60,000 bases of DNA from Polytrichum commune (Eukaryota; Streptophyta; Polytrichopsida; Polytrichales; Polytrichaceae). Both the position numbers and the translations under genes were made by a program. The stretch's first letter is position 1; every line of letters begins with the position of its first letter. The notes beneath the pieces are model-generated. The model was given only the letters and a program-made list of their open reading frames with translations, searched no databases and was not told where the DNA came from. Location of the stretch: positions 48,357,169 through 48,417,168 of the forward strand of contig OX485806.1 in the NCBI GenBank assembly GCA_950295325.1, read 5' to 3'. Of the stretch, positions 21,929 to 34,300 are shown one piece after another.

Positions 21929-24900
21929 GTTATCTCAACTCCCACTTCCTACAAAACATATGATTTTATTCCAACTTTATTCATTCTTAAACCTCTAACA
22001 AACACTATCCTATGACTACGAGCCACCTAATGCTCTACATTCAACTAATTGGTATTATTGGTATATTACACCCATTCTCACATTGATAACATAGTACATG
22101 GAGGAAATATCCAACAAGATTTCCACCAATGTTGGTCATGCATTGTTTTTTTATACCATTTGGGTATCTATAATGAGGTTTCTTTTTTAATACCTATAGA
22201 TGGATATTTGACAAAAAATTGTTATCCAATACCATTCAAGTGTTTATACCAAGCAAAAACCTTCATACTCAGGTAAAATTTCCCTAATATCAATATGGTT
22301 TGATATGATAATGACCCAAATAAAATTCAAGTATTCAAAGATCAATGTTTCTCACCTTGACACTCCCACCAAACATCAATATTTGACTAGAATTACAATT
22401 TTGATATCCATGGGTAGGTTTTTTGCTACCATTATCAATATTGAATATTGATTCCTTGCATTTACCTATAAACTAGACCAACAATGATTTGCACCTTGAA
22501 CCATCCCACATGCTAAGATCATGCCTATGGCAACTAAAGTGACATGATTTTATACCATTCGGGTATCTATAATGAAGTTTGCATGGTCAAAGTGACATTA
22601 TGTATTGTTAACATGGATGCGTAAAATGAGAATCAATGTAGCATGTGACATTATGGAATAACACACAATGTATCATTGCAAGGCTAAAATTGATTATTTC
22701 ATACATTGGACTCATAGAATTGCCTAAAGTTGCACACATACACAAAGCTCAAACTTTCCAAGATATATTTGTTCAAAAATTAATAACAATATGTACAAAA
22801 TGGTGTGAATAAGTACAAGTACAAAAACATACTTCTACATGCATAACATGTACAAAAATTGTTCACCATCAACTATGCAAGTTCATGCTGCCATGTTTCA
22901 ATATCTCGTTAGCGAGGTGCGTGTCACATGAAGGTCATCCCAAAGAACAAAGGAGCCATGCATGACCTTCGAAAGAACCTGTAATTTCAATTCATGGTTA
23001 ACAACATCAGTTTGGGTTGGACTACAACATTTGTAATTGATGTGTCATGTGAGAAGGTGTGTGTCACATGAAGGCCATTGCAATGTCGCACGATAACAAA
23101 AGAGGAACAATGGGTGACATCCATAGGAGCCCTTTGATTTCAAGTTATGATTACATTGGCCAATTTGGGTTGGATTGCAAGTGCTATGGATTTTGGTGCA
23201 AAATTATTTGCTTGGGGTGGGAGCAACAACCACAAATCTCTTGCTACACATTCATTATCCTTGCACTTCAACATGCCAAAGCTCCCGACCTACATGCAAT
23301 TTGATTTTTGAAGGTAATTTTCTTTTGCAATGTGCGGTGACCTTTAGCGATCTTCTCTACACATCAACTCAGATTCAGTTTTCTAAGTTCTTCAAGCCTT
23401 CTCGAAGTCTTTGCTCTCAACTTCCTTAACGTCCCCTAAACCCTAATCATGACCCTTAACACCCCTTCAACCATGAGGATAAATTTTCAAGAGAAAAGAA
23501 TAACATGTAATAAAAGTAAATGGGCAAAGATATTTCTACTACACTGATTTATCCCAATTGGTGTATGTTACTATTTAGCATTACACAATGCTAAAACTAT
23601 ATAATGAGAATGGAATATTTTACCAAGCAAAGTCATTTATAATGTCGAACAACCCATTGAATTTTTGTTGTTAAAAATTGAACTCTTGAGCAAGGCGTTG
23701 TTGCATTGTGTAACTCCAAATAGTAACAAGCACAATCTAGCCAAATCTCAAAGCTACTCATGGCTAAAGTTGCTACTAAGTGACTCAATTCATGAAGATG
23801 GTAAATTCTATGCTCATTTACCATAAATGTCAATAAAAATAATGCATGCTTGTCGGTGAATATTGCCAAGTGTCAATACTTTCATGCCAAGTCGGATACT
23901 TTCATGCCAAATGCCGATACTCCAAGTGAATAGTGCCAAGTGCAAAGATGAACAATGCTTCCTAGATCTTTTGATGACACTAATGCATAGTGTAAAAAAA
24001 GTAGTGTCACCTTCACTAATTTCCCACCCTCACTAGTAGTCCACACTGTCTAATTGGTATATTGAATGTAGTTACAGATGAACCAGCTGAAGTCTAAAGG
24101 AATCTATGGAATATACTTCAAATTAATTATAAGAAAAGGGGGAAGATCGCAACATATGACCAGTTGGACTGAGAAACATTAGGATTTTGACCAATTATGC
24201 TCAAAATCCTCCCCGGACACTGAAACACATGTCAACAATCCTGCACCATGGTAGCACATTCCCTCTTACTAGCAGCCATGCACCTAGCAACCATCAGGAT
24301 TTACTGTGGGAGCTGGGATGGTTTGAGGGCTGCCAACCTGAGAACCAGATATTTTTGCATACTAGTATTGAATTTGTTGTTAGATCACTTTAAGGTTTGA
24401 TGTCTTTCTAGTTTTAACTCAACATTTGAAAAATTATTCATTCAACATTAATTCAACTTACATTACATCCTTTAGATCCTGCTACTAAAATATGTAGAAA
24501 CAAAAGGGTTACTATTGGAACCCTTTGTTGGATGGGCATTGATTCAATGTCGTATTTTGATGTGATTAAATTGATTTGAAATCAGTATTGGATCTCAATG
24601 TATGTGATGTGCGCCTTACCATGTCAAAAGCAAGTGGTCATAAGCAAATTACACCTTGTAAACCACCTCTTCGACACCACAATAAACCTCAAGTGGTCTG
24701 AAGGTTGGACTTAATGACTTGCACTCAATATCACACGCAATAATGTAAATACTAAGAGCACCTGATTCCACTTTGTAACTCTAAAAGATGGGACAGCCCT
24801 AAACCACAGATTCTTTTATCCTATCAAATGAATGACAAACATGCTGACTTTCTCCACTACACAGTTCAGACTACACTCCCACTGTCAATATGTACCTATT

Positions 24901-25434
24901 TAAAGTTTACAAATGATCCCATGAGGGCTCGGTTAGAATACCCCTTGGGTTCATTACCTAAAATGCATGTCTAGGGTTGGACCCTTGCAGAGAATGCTCT
25001 ACTCTACACAGGATGTAACTGCTGTCTTCTGTGGTACACCACTTGAAGAGTACTTTTTTTGTCTCAACACAACTCTTACCTGTGGATATCCCACATCTTG
25101 ACTCAATCTGAGATTCTAACTGGTGGATGTACCAAAAAGGGCCAAAAGTTCAAGACGCCTGAACCTACTGGGAGATGCCCTATCTTGGGACTGTCTGCTC
25201 ATACTCTAAAAGAAAGAATCCCAATGCAGAACCATTATGTCCCCAAGAATGACCATGCAAATATGAGCAATTATATAAGAAACAAAATGACTTCATCTTG
25301 TTGTCAATGATGTCCAAATCCTGATGATACAACAAAAAGCATCCCAGCTATTCCACAGGAAACAACCACTTCAAATTATACCTCTGCAAAGATGACAAAT
25401 ATCTTCAAAGCACAAGCTCGCTTCCATGTAGAAA
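21929..25434. other. Intergenic stretch 3' of CTR9
   Basis: No gene is supported. It is AT-rich, with many short open frames that look like chance. The part nearest the gene (about 25040-25434) is the likely 3' untranslated region of CTR9 on the minus strand. On that strand it contains a strong splice-donor-like string CCACAG/GTAAGAG near 25072, followed 12 bases later by a run of seven A. The direct repeat described at 24150 also lies here. Confidence 0.5.
24150..24235. repeat. Dispersed repeat fragment
   Basis: The string GACCAGTTGGACTGAGAAAC then ATTAGGATTTTGACCAATTATGCTCAAAATCCTCCCC resembles 31110-31175 (GTAACTGGTTGGTATTAGAA..., CAACCAATTATGCCCAAAAATCTCCC). It appears to be part of a low-copy repeat that also involves 29376-29530. 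Confidence 0.45.
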
Positions 25435-28400
25435 CTACTTAGCTTCAGAACCAGAATCATGCTCAATCTGATTGAAAGGACTAACTGCTGGTGTCATCTC
25501 CCCTTCTTCCTCTTCAGAATCTGATACAGCATGCTTTCGTCTTCGTTTCTTTCCTTGTGGTTTCAAACTCATGTCTTCAGTGTATTTCATAACAGCCATA
25601 TCCTCATCAGAATACTCCAGTTGATTGTCTTCTCTCTCTTCTCCATCTGAATCTGCTCCTGCTTGTTTCTTTTCCTTTTCCTTTTTCCTTTTCCGCTTGT
25701 CCTTCCTCTCTGCTTTCTCAGGAAGTGCCCTCTCTCCATCCATTGCATCTGGATCGATTCGTTTCCTGTTCCAAGTAGCTTTTGTTTGCTGCAGTCTGTC
25801 TTCCTGCTGCAGCACCAAGAGGTGCTCCTCATCACGCTGCCTCTTCTCCAGCTGTAGCCTTCGTTCCTCCTCAGCTTTACGGCGTGCATCCTCAGCCACA
25901 GCTAGCTGGCGAGCCACCTCCTGCTTCTGTCGTACTTGTTGCTCTTCACGCTCAGCTGCCTCAAGGTGCACCTTTGCAGCATCAAGCAGGTGCTTACAAT
26001 ATTCACTGTGCATTTCTAACTTTTTGAGATCAAATCCATACATGTATTGATCTACAACCCCTGCTAGCTGACTGAAAAGCCTCAATGCATTCTTCAGTTC
26101 AAGAACTGATTGTCGCACTTCATCTGCAGTTCTCTTGAATTTTTGAAGGGTGGCCGTTGAGAACTTCTGCATTGCAATTGCTACATTAAATCTTAGCATG
26201 TAATTTGAGGGAGAAAGGTGAATGGCTCTTAGCAGCACACGCTTGCAATCTTGCCATTGCTCTGCCTCATAATGTGTACGTGCTAGATACAGAAGGATCT
26301 GAGAATCTGTATTGTTGTAAAACCTTCTGAGGCAATTATGATACATTTTCACAGCAAGAGCAAACTGGCCTTGAGCAAGGTAGATGTGCCCCAAGTTGAT
26401 CCAAACGTCAGGCATGTCCACAGCAAGATTGCCTGTGGCAGCCTCCTGCACCTGTGTGAAGATATCTTTTGAAACATCAAACAACCCTCTCTCTGCCAGG
26501 ACAATTCCAATACCATTAGCTGCGTACATGTTGTTCGGTTGTTGCACTAACGCCTTCTGATAAAATTCTCGTGCTTTTTCTAAATGGATAGCCTCCAACT
26601 TGGGTGCTTTCTTTTCCCCTCGTACTGCTGCAAAATAATTCCAATTTCCAAGTGCCAGCATTGCATAAGCATCATTGCCCTCTTTAAGCTCCAGGATGCC
26701 CTTAAAAGTGTCTTTTGCTTTTAGCCAATCATCTGCTTTCAGCTCCAAGATGCCCCGAACAGACATACCATCCACATTTCGTTTGTCAACATTCAGAGCC
26801 TTGCATACTAAGTCTAGGCTTGTGTTAATATTTTTTCGTCCCAGTGCCAAAGCTCCAAGACGGAGATATGCATCCTCGTAGTCAGGATGCTTATAAAGGA
26901 TGAGCCGGTACAAGATGCATGCTTTGCCAGTTTCATGGAGCTGCTCGTGCAATCTTGCAACATTGAACAAGACAGTCACTTTTTCTGCTGGAACATCTAT
27001 GGAGAACCCCTCCTCTAGACTGCGAAAAAGCTCGAAGTCCTCATTTGGAAGCACATCACCATTACAGTGGCCCTCGCTAAAATCATTCCAGATGCCTGCA
27101 CCAAGCGCCTGTTTATACGCTTGCTTTGCAGACTCCAGTTCCCCCTTCTCAAAGTGGAGAACCCCAATATTGTTCAAAAGTGCTAGTGGAACTTGCTCTT
27201 GGCTTTTCATAAGAAGAGAAAGAGCAGTCTGAAAGGACTCTAGTGCACCTTCAAAGTCAGAAGACACAAGTAGCTCCCCCATCTCCAACCAGGCATCAAC
27301 ATCCCTGGCGTTCAACCTTGTCGCCTTCTTGAAGTGCTCCAGGGCTTTATCTTTGCGACCTTGCTGTCTCAAGATGTGCCCGATGGCCTTCAAGGTTTCA
27401 CAATTATCTGGATGTATTTCAACTACTTTCTCAAAGTTTGCTAACGCAGATTTCCAGTCTCCAAGCTTCAAATGCACCTGTCCTAATCCATAGTAGGATA
27501 GTATGAATTCTCTGGGGTTTTTAAGCTCTGCAGTAGATGCCCTGTAATATCGAGCCGCCATCTCATAATCTTCCTTAATATGACATGATCGAGCAAGATT
27601 GTAGTAGGCTTGAGCTTTCATAAGAATGTGATCGGTCCCAGCCAATGCTGCGTCCGTGAGCTGTTCGACCATGTAATGTTGGTCTGTGAAGAAATAGTGG
27701 CCGGCCAGGTGATTCAGAGCCATAGTACAATAGGGATACATCTCATATGCTGCTCGCATCTTCTCCAAACCTAAATGAACACGCCCCTCTTCACCTGCAT
27801 TCAGGTCCACCAAACCTGATGCAACCAAAGCCTCCACATTGTGCCTGTCGAGCTCCAATACCCGATCAAAAGCTTGCTGAGCTTTTTTGAACTCCCCAAG
27901 CCGCAAACGACAAAGTCCCAAACCAACCCTCACAGAAGCTGGACAACGAGGATGAACCTGCAACGCTCTTTTGTACAATTTGAGAGCTTCTTGAAACCGA
28001 CCAAAATTAAACTGCACGCACGCCTGACCTAATAGAGCGGCAACATTATCTCTCTGCCCATCGAGAACAATCTTAAAAACCTCCTGTGCTTGCTCAAGCT
28101 CACCTTTTGCAACCAGCAACTGACCTTTGCCCACCCAAGTCGACGCTTCGTCTTGGTCAATCCTTGAGGCCTTATTGTAGTATTGGGTCGCTCGAATAAA
28201 ATGCTCATCTTTCTCCCGCTGCTTCGCTTCCACTCTTCCCAAATTGGTGTAATAAGCTCCCAAAGCATTGAGGACAGCAATTCGGTCATATTTCACATCA
28301 CTGTAGTACTCATCAATTTCAGGGCTTGATCCTTCCTCAAGAATCTGCAGAAACTCGCCTACTTTTCCTTGTTTGAAATACTCTCTAGCAAATGTGAGCC

Positions 28401-28527
28401 AGAGGTTTAGAGGAGCTTGTTCTGCCTTAAGAATATCCAAGATGTCGGTGGCATCGGCCGGCAACTGTTCGAGCACTACCCGCACCTCCTCAGAGGTGTT
28501 CTGCACGGGGATGTACACACAAGCCAT
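25435..28527 (-). CDS. CTR9: PAF1 complex subunit CTR9 (VIP6/ELF8 homologue), single exon
   Basis: CTR9 is the tetratricopeptide-repeat scaffold of the nuclear PAF1 complex, which travels with RNA polymerase II and promotes H2B ubiquitination and H3K4/K36 methylation. In Arabidopsis its loss (vip6/elf8) gives early flowering. The start is the ATG at 28527-28525, in good context (AAGATGGC), giving MACVYIPVQNTSEEVRVVLE, the conserved plant CTR9 N-terminus. The next conserved block is DILDILKAEQAPLNLWLTFA. TPR units span roughly residues 40-820, including ASTWVGKGQLL, PDNCETLKAIGHI, NNMYAANGIGIVLAERG, PDVWINLGHIYLAQGQFALA and DSQILLYLARTHYEAEQW. A charged coiled coil follows (about 852-915), then basic nuclear-localisation clusters (about 936-954 and 991-998) and an acidic SDSEEEEGE tail. 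At about 1030 residues it is close to the usual plant length. The frame has no internal stop and no splice site is needed to keep it open. This is odd for a gene that has many introns in angiosperms; a retrocopy or a naturally intronless lineage could explain it. Confidence 0.95.
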   Translation of the reverse strand: MACVYIPVQNTSEEVRVVLEQLPADATDILDILKAEQAPLNLWLTFAREYFKQGKVGEFLQILEEGSSPEIDEYYSDVKYDRIAVLNALGAYYTNLGRVEAKQREKDEHFIRATQYYNKASRIDQDEASTWVGKGQLLVAKGELEQAQEVFKIVLDGQRDNVAALLGQACVQFNFGRFQEALKLYKRALQVHPRCPASVRVGLGLCRLRLGEFKKAQQAFDRVLELDRHNVEALVASGLVDLNAGEEGRVHLGLEKMRAAYEMYPYCTMALNHLAGHYFFTDQHYMVEQLTDAALAGTDHILMKAQAYYNLARSCHIKEDYEMAARYYRASTAELKNPREFILSYYGLGQVHLKLGDWKSALANFEKVVEIHPDNCETLKAIGHILRQQGRKDKALEHFKKATRLNARDVDAWLEMGELLVSSDFEGALESFQTALSLLMKSQEQVPLALLNNIGVLHFEKGELESAKQAYKQALGAGIWNDFSEGHCNGDVLPNEDFELFRSLEEGFSIDVPAEKVTVLFNVARLHEQLHETGKACILYRLILYKHPDYEDAYLRLGALALGRKNINTSLDLVCKALNVDKRNVDGMSVRGILELKADDWLKAKDTFKGILELKEGNDAYAMLALGNWNYFAAVRGEKKAPKLEAIHLEKAREFYQKALVQQPNNMYAANGIGIVLAERGLFDVSKDIFTQVQEAATGNLAVDMPDVWINLGHIYLAQGQFALAVKMYHNCLRRFYNNTDSQILLYLARTHYEAEQWQDCKRVLLRAIHLSPSNYMLRFNVAIAMQKFSTATLQKFKRTADEVRQSVLELKNALRLFSQLAGVVDQYMYGFDLKKLEMHSEYCKHLLDAAKVHLEAAEREEQQVRQKQEVARQLAVAEDARRKAEEERRLQLEKRQRDEEHLLVLQQEDRLQQTKATWNRKRIDPDAMDGERALPEKAERKDKRKRKKEKEKKQAGADSDGEEREDNQLEYSDEDMAVMKYTEDMSLKPQGKKRRRKHAVSDSEEEEGEMTPAVSPFNQIEHDSGSEAK

Positions 28528-29110
28528 CTTTCTCACTCCCCTGCTCCAACCCCCTCAACTTCTTGGCGTTCTTTTCTCAACTCTAACAGGAAAAACACCG
28601 AAGTGTGATCAGGTAAATAGAGATTTCCTCGACATGGACATCATGTTTCACAAGACCACATGCTCCTCGAATGAATAGTTGTAGTTACGTGTTTGCAGCC
28701 CTTGAGTTTCCATCTTGTTGCCGCAGTCATCCTCCGAAATCAGCCGCTGGTCCTCGGAACTAGTGGCAGCCTCAAATTCGCTGTTGCCGGGCAAGGCTCA
28801 CTTTGGCATCCGTCACAAGCAAATATCTACAGCGGGTTACCACCGCGTTTGGCCGGATCTGAAATCGTGGAATTACTGGACAAAGCAAACGTGTGATTGC
28901 CCGGCAGGGGGCAGGGCATGGTTTCGGAGAGTGATTTGGTGGATGCTGACAAATGGCATATATAGGTGGGAGCCAGATGGGGAAGGGGGTGTCAGTGCTG
29001 AAGTTCGGTGTATTTTGTTGTTAAGTGGCGAAGGCGGTGTACTAAAATGTAGTTGTAATTTAGGAAGCGGTGCAGCAGAACTATAAATAAGTAGTTCATT
29101 ATGCTTGGTG
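28528..29110 (-). promoter_or_regulatory. CTR9 5' leader and promoter region
   Basis: Upstream of the CTR9 start the DNA stays GC-richer than the intergenic background until about 29050. On the minus strand a TATATAT box lies near 28955-28961 (CACCTATATATGCC), about 430 bases before the ATG. A second TATTTATAG-like box lies near 29082. The leader contains upstream ATGs. A pyrimidine tract ending in TTTTTCCTGTTAG about 50 bases before the start could be a 3' splice site of a leader intron. Neither the transcription start nor splicing can be proven from sequence alone. The open frame on the opposite strand at 28715-29086 has no recognised homology and is probably chance. Confidence 0.5.
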
Positions 29111-29375
29111 AGTTTTTTTTTTGGTCCTGTTGTGAGAGCAGAGGAAGAGAGCTACAACAAACTCTACTATAAGTGAGCATGCCAACCAGGTTGCCACCGT
29201 ACCTGTTTTTTAGTGGAGCTTCCATGGAGAGTGGGGGCTCCTTTTAGGCATCCTTCTTGTTTTTTTTTTTCATGACTATGGAGAAACAATGTTGAGTCCT
29301 GTAATATACAAAGCCACGCTTCAATTTCACAATGACTTGGTAAATACTCAATTTCTACACTTGTTATCATTACCT

Positions 29376-29530
29376 AATTTGAGTTTATTTTGAGTTTCCA
29401 ATTATAACATACTATTGATGCTCATTTTTCCACAATAAAGGTCACCATCCCCACAAGATTGAGGTGCGTTTTGATGTTTTCTATGTAGTAGCTTATGGGA
29501 TTTTATTACAATGAATGGGGAGAACCAACC
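29376..29530 (+). repeat. Dispersed direct repeat, copy 1
   Basis: About 155 bp around GGTCACCATCCCCACAAGAT, ATTGAGGTGCGTTTTGATG and GTAGTAGCTTATGGGATTT recur in the same orientation at 31180-31345 with roughly 80 percent identity by eye. The copies are about 1.8 kb apart. An inverted 14-mer, ATTCGTGGCACTCA at about 29660 and TGAGTGCCACGAAT at about 31080, lies between them. Confidence 0.65.
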
Positions 29531-31179
29531 TCTACTTACAAATAAATCAATTGAGGTTGAAAAATTCAAGAGTTCATGAAAATTACTGATCATTCTAGTG
29601 AAATTTAGAGACTGTATTTCAAAATAATAAAGAACGTATGAAAAATGTCAATATGGCCGGGCATTCGTGGCACTCAAGTAAAGTCATCCAATAACAAAAA
29701 TTGGATTTTTGTTACCGGATGAGTCCAACGAGAAGCTCGGATGGAGCTTACTTTAGTGAAATGCCTCCGGGTTGGCTTGTAAGACCTCATTTTTCTTTCA
29801 TAGCTATTGTGAAGCACTAGCTATTTTGTAAATATCAATTAGTTGGCAAAGGGTCATGATGTGGCTTTTGATGCCTATTTTCTAACTTCCAATGACTTGT
29901 TTACAAATCCATGATGCGGCTTTGGATTCCACATGGTTATTTTAACAAATATCGCAAATTGTCAACGTATGCAATATGTGGTAATGACATGTCGTCATAA
30001 TTTTTTAATTCAAAACTCATTTACTTTACACATGTTTGATTGCTTAAATATTTGTGATATGTCAAAATAATATATGTCACCTTATGATAAATTGGTGAAT
30101 TCTAGAAAATTGATTAAATATAATGACTATATATAATTTATTTGAAAATAATTAATATGCACCATGTAATTTTAAATATAATATAATATATGATGATGAT
30201 AAAATATTTCAATAATTCAAATAGGTTATAGTCAAAAACTTATGGTGTTCTAAGTATACCCCATAACGTTGTCCCACAAGTCTAATTCCAAATAGCATAT
30301 CATTTATTTATACCTCATATTATATTGCCTAAAACATAAAATTCATTTTTATGTAATATTTGTTTTTATAAAATTTATATTTTATCTTCATTGTTTCACT
30401 TTGATCATCTTATGAGCACTTGTAATAATTTATCATGAAAACAACAACAAAAATTCAAATGGTAAATCACAAAAATCATAACCTTAATGTTAATGAGTAT
30501 TTTGTAATGTTTTTGACCTCCAAGTTAATTACATGCTTCATTGATGGCTTCACTTCCGAAATGAAAACCCAATCAATTGCTCATTTACTAATTGAAAATA
30601 CACATATATATTGAATTTTAGACCTTGAAGGTGAAGTGCACTCAATATGGGATTTGTAGTCAATAGGCCTTCAAGAATACAAAGGCAATGTTTTTTTCGA
30701 AGTTGGGTTGGGTGGACAACAATTTTTGGTTGGGTTCAATTTTTTTTTGGAAGGCTGCCCTAACATGATTTGACACCCCGAAAGTTCGTGAGGGGTGTTT
30801 AACGTCCGCCCATGCTAATCTTTTAAAAATAACCGGACAGGCAGTGATGGGTTGGCAACACATGATGCACCCACTTGCTTCCATATGAGGCATTGTATTT
30901 TTATGTCTAAGCCCTTTTGTATGATTGCCTTAAATATTAGATTGGCATAACATTATTTAAGAACTACTAAAGCTTGGTATTTTTGAAACCCTTGAAACAA
31001 TGAGCCAACGACATAAGGTAGTGTCTAAAGTGGTTCATTTCATCCGCAAAGATGAATGAACTCTCACTAATGAGAATATATGAGTGCCACGAATCCCCAT
31101 CCTATCAACATGTAACTGGTTGGTATTAGAAAGACTATGATCTCAACCAATTATGCCCAAAAATCTCCCAACTGAACCC

Positions 31180-31345
31180 AACTTGAGTTTGTTTTGAATT
31201 TCAATTAGAACATGCATTTTATGTTCATTTCCTCGCAATAAAAGTCACCATCCCCACAAAATTGAGGTGCATTCTAATGTTATGTACTTAGTAGCCTATG
31301 GGATTTACTGCAATGAACAGCAAAAACCAACCGCACCTCAATTCT
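31180..31345 (+). repeat. Dispersed direct repeat, copy 2
   Basis: Second copy of the 29376 repeat (AGTCACCATCCCCACAAAAT, TTGAGGTGCATTCTAATG, GTAGCCTATGGGATTT). The sequence just before it (31110-31175) resembles 24150-24235. The pair could be the termini of a small non-autonomous element, but no target duplication was found. Confidence 0.6.
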
Positions 31346-34300
31346 ATAGTAGCAACATCTTACACCAAGAAGATAAGGTATTTTGCATAAATGTGGTAGC
31401 CATATGAACCAAAAAAATATCCCCATGTAAAAGGAAAAAAACATGTTGTATTACAAGATTTTTTCTCCTAGTTTTGAAATAAATACAATTTTTTTGAAAT
31501 GGAAATTGAGTTGTCAACCAAATCCATTAAGAATACCTCATAAATTGTAGATAGTGAGCATTCTCATGATCGGTATGTATTTATTATGCAAGATGTTAGA
31601 GAATAGATTATGGGTGGGATGTTGGTTTTAGCAACCTTTAGCTTTAAAATTGTTATCATTTAAGAATATTTATTTTATTATGTACCTACTAGGTGCAAAA
31701 TGATGTTCCTAAATTTGTGACAAGGTTGCTTGATTGTTTATTTTTATCAGTGTAGATAATCAATGAAACTCAAAATGGCATTGAGAAGTAATTCAAAGTT
31801 GAGAGACCAAAGAAAGATCCTCACCAACTTTCCATAACATCTTTATTTGGTTCTCCAAGTTCATATAGACATGAATACACTCAAAAGGTACATATTTTAA
31901 ATCATATCCTATAGGGTATGTCAGTTTTGAAGTTATTGACTATACATATTTTCATATTTGGATGATTGAACTACGAATAATATGCAAAAAAAAATGTATT
32001 TTGTATTATCTTACTTAGAAAACAAAGTAAGATAATACCCTATCTTACCCTATAGTTTCTATAAACAAAATTCTTTTTGTTATTTCATATAATATTTTTT
32101 GTATATCTTTAAAATAGTAAATTATATAATTATTTTGTTATTATTTATACGCTTTAGTCAATCAAAGGCAGGTTTGTACAGATTGAGTGAGCAATGAATG
32201 GTGAGATGGACATTTCCATTTTTAGGATATACCTACAAAATTGAATAATTTGGCTATAAATGGAATGCAAGGGGACATTTGAGATTTCTTTAAAAAACCC
32301 TATTACTATGGAATTAATGCTTTACACCTTGTCAAGGGGTCTATTACCATGTAATCAACCTAGTATTTGTGGATCTAGAATTAAACAGTTAAAATATTAT
32401 TGTAGCTTGAATGTTGGTAAATGAAACTCAAAATTGGCTATAGTTACCTACATATATTGAGATTTCATAAAATTTTATATATCAACAATGTATTTACAGC
32501 ACATATGAATTATATGTTATTGATTATTAATGTTTAACAGCAGTTGCAACCCTACGTGATTCAAGTATGATGCGCATGACCTTGCTGTACTTCAAAGTTA
32601 TAGCAGCATATATGAATACATGTGTTTATAATTTAACCCATTGATGTTTCTTCCCCATTGTGGGATATGTTATAGTGTTCCAATCTCCCATTTGTTCCTA
32701 TGCTTTGGAACATATGCATTTGAATTGTGCCAATTTTTTGGAGTTGAAAACCAGCATCTTCTAGATTAAATATTTCATCCCAAGGTTCATATACAAACAG
32801 AAAATGTCATCTTTACTTCACGTTCATTGTCAAATTTGACAATGTTTTGAAAGATTTTTTCTATCTATATGACGGAATTCATGAGAATTTGACCATACAT
32901 CATGCATAATTGAAGTTAAGGAAATGATAGAATCTAGATTTACCAACATACAATCATTTATTATATTTTATAAAATTTTAGAATTGTGATTGGTATAACC
33001 ACCATTACTTTCAAATTCTCAATAGCCATTGGAAGTAAGCATGGTTAAATATACAAGAATAATGCTCTAGTAGACCTAAACTATAATTTTTTGGTCAAAC
33101 ACCTCAAAATATTAACAAAATGTAGTTTATATTTGAATTTTTCCATGGCACCTTCTATTGTTGTGTTAGGTGATCAAATATAGAATATCAAATGAGATCC
33201 TCAAAACTTATCATTCAAAACATTGCTCAATAGGTAGTGGCAAAATGTGGTCTTAGACATAAATTTCATGACCTCAAATATTTTGGAGTTGGACTTTTTC
33301 CACATTCCTTGAATTCGTTATAAATTTGAAAGCACCATTCCAAAAACTTGTAGATAAATATCAATTTGATGTGATTTACTATATTTTAAACAAATTTTAG
33401 ACCATTATGTATTCAATACACCTACTTGAAAAAAATACTTGCATCATCTTTTTAAGTTTGTAGATTTTTCTTGAAAAACATTCTCAACATAAATTACTTG
33501 GTTTTGTGGACCAATAGGTTTTTCAACTAATTATGATTTTCTTACATAGGTCAAAGTTAATATATAATTCTCAGTTGATTTCATTTAATCCTATGCAAGG
33601 TAATGGATTTGTATATTTGTTTGTATTTTCGCCTCATTTTATATGTAAACAACATCAAATTACAGTAAACAATAACTCCCCCTTACATATAGTATAAAGT
33701 CATTGCCCCTAAAATTATTGTTTTTATATACTCATATAATACAATTTGTGGTATCCAAAGAATATACCTACCTTTCCAAAAAAATTATAGCACCCTATTG
33801 TTTTGTACATAACTAGGTGGAACAATATTCCTCCCATATGTATATTTTGTAAGCTAACTTCTCAATATATGAGCCTTAGCTGCTAGATCATAGACTTGTA
33901 TTGTATGTATTTTGTGTATTTTATGTTGGGTTACTCAATGCAAGCACATTTGTTCTAGAACATCAAAAATTGTTAATAAAAACCAAAATTTGCAACAATT
34001 TAAGCGTGCTAGAAAAATTACTTCTTCTACATCATTTAAATAATGATAGGATCGATGAAATTGAAAACATGGTGTCATGCATACCTATTGAATGCATTCA
34101 AATCAAGATCATGCAATTATATCCCTCATTTAATACCTTCTTAATGCATATGTATACCACAACACATATTGATTGTCCTCTTTAAGAACCTACGAAGAGC
34201 ATGTGACTAGTTCATTGATTGTAATAAAATGTCACAATCTTAGTTGCTTTGAAAGAATATGGAAAAATCTATTTGTCAACAACCACCAACATCGTATTAT

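Noticed and set aside
25587-27232. Several open frames of 60-141 codons on both strands across the CTR9 region
   Set aside because: They are shadows of the 1030-codon CTR9 frame. Ser/Phe/Leu-rich antisense products are expected opposite Lys/Glu-rich coding sequence.
28715-29086. 123-codon plus-strand open frame divergent from CTR9
   Set aside because: It overlaps the likely CTR9 leader and promoter, has no recognised domain, and its composition fits chance in a GC-richer stretch.
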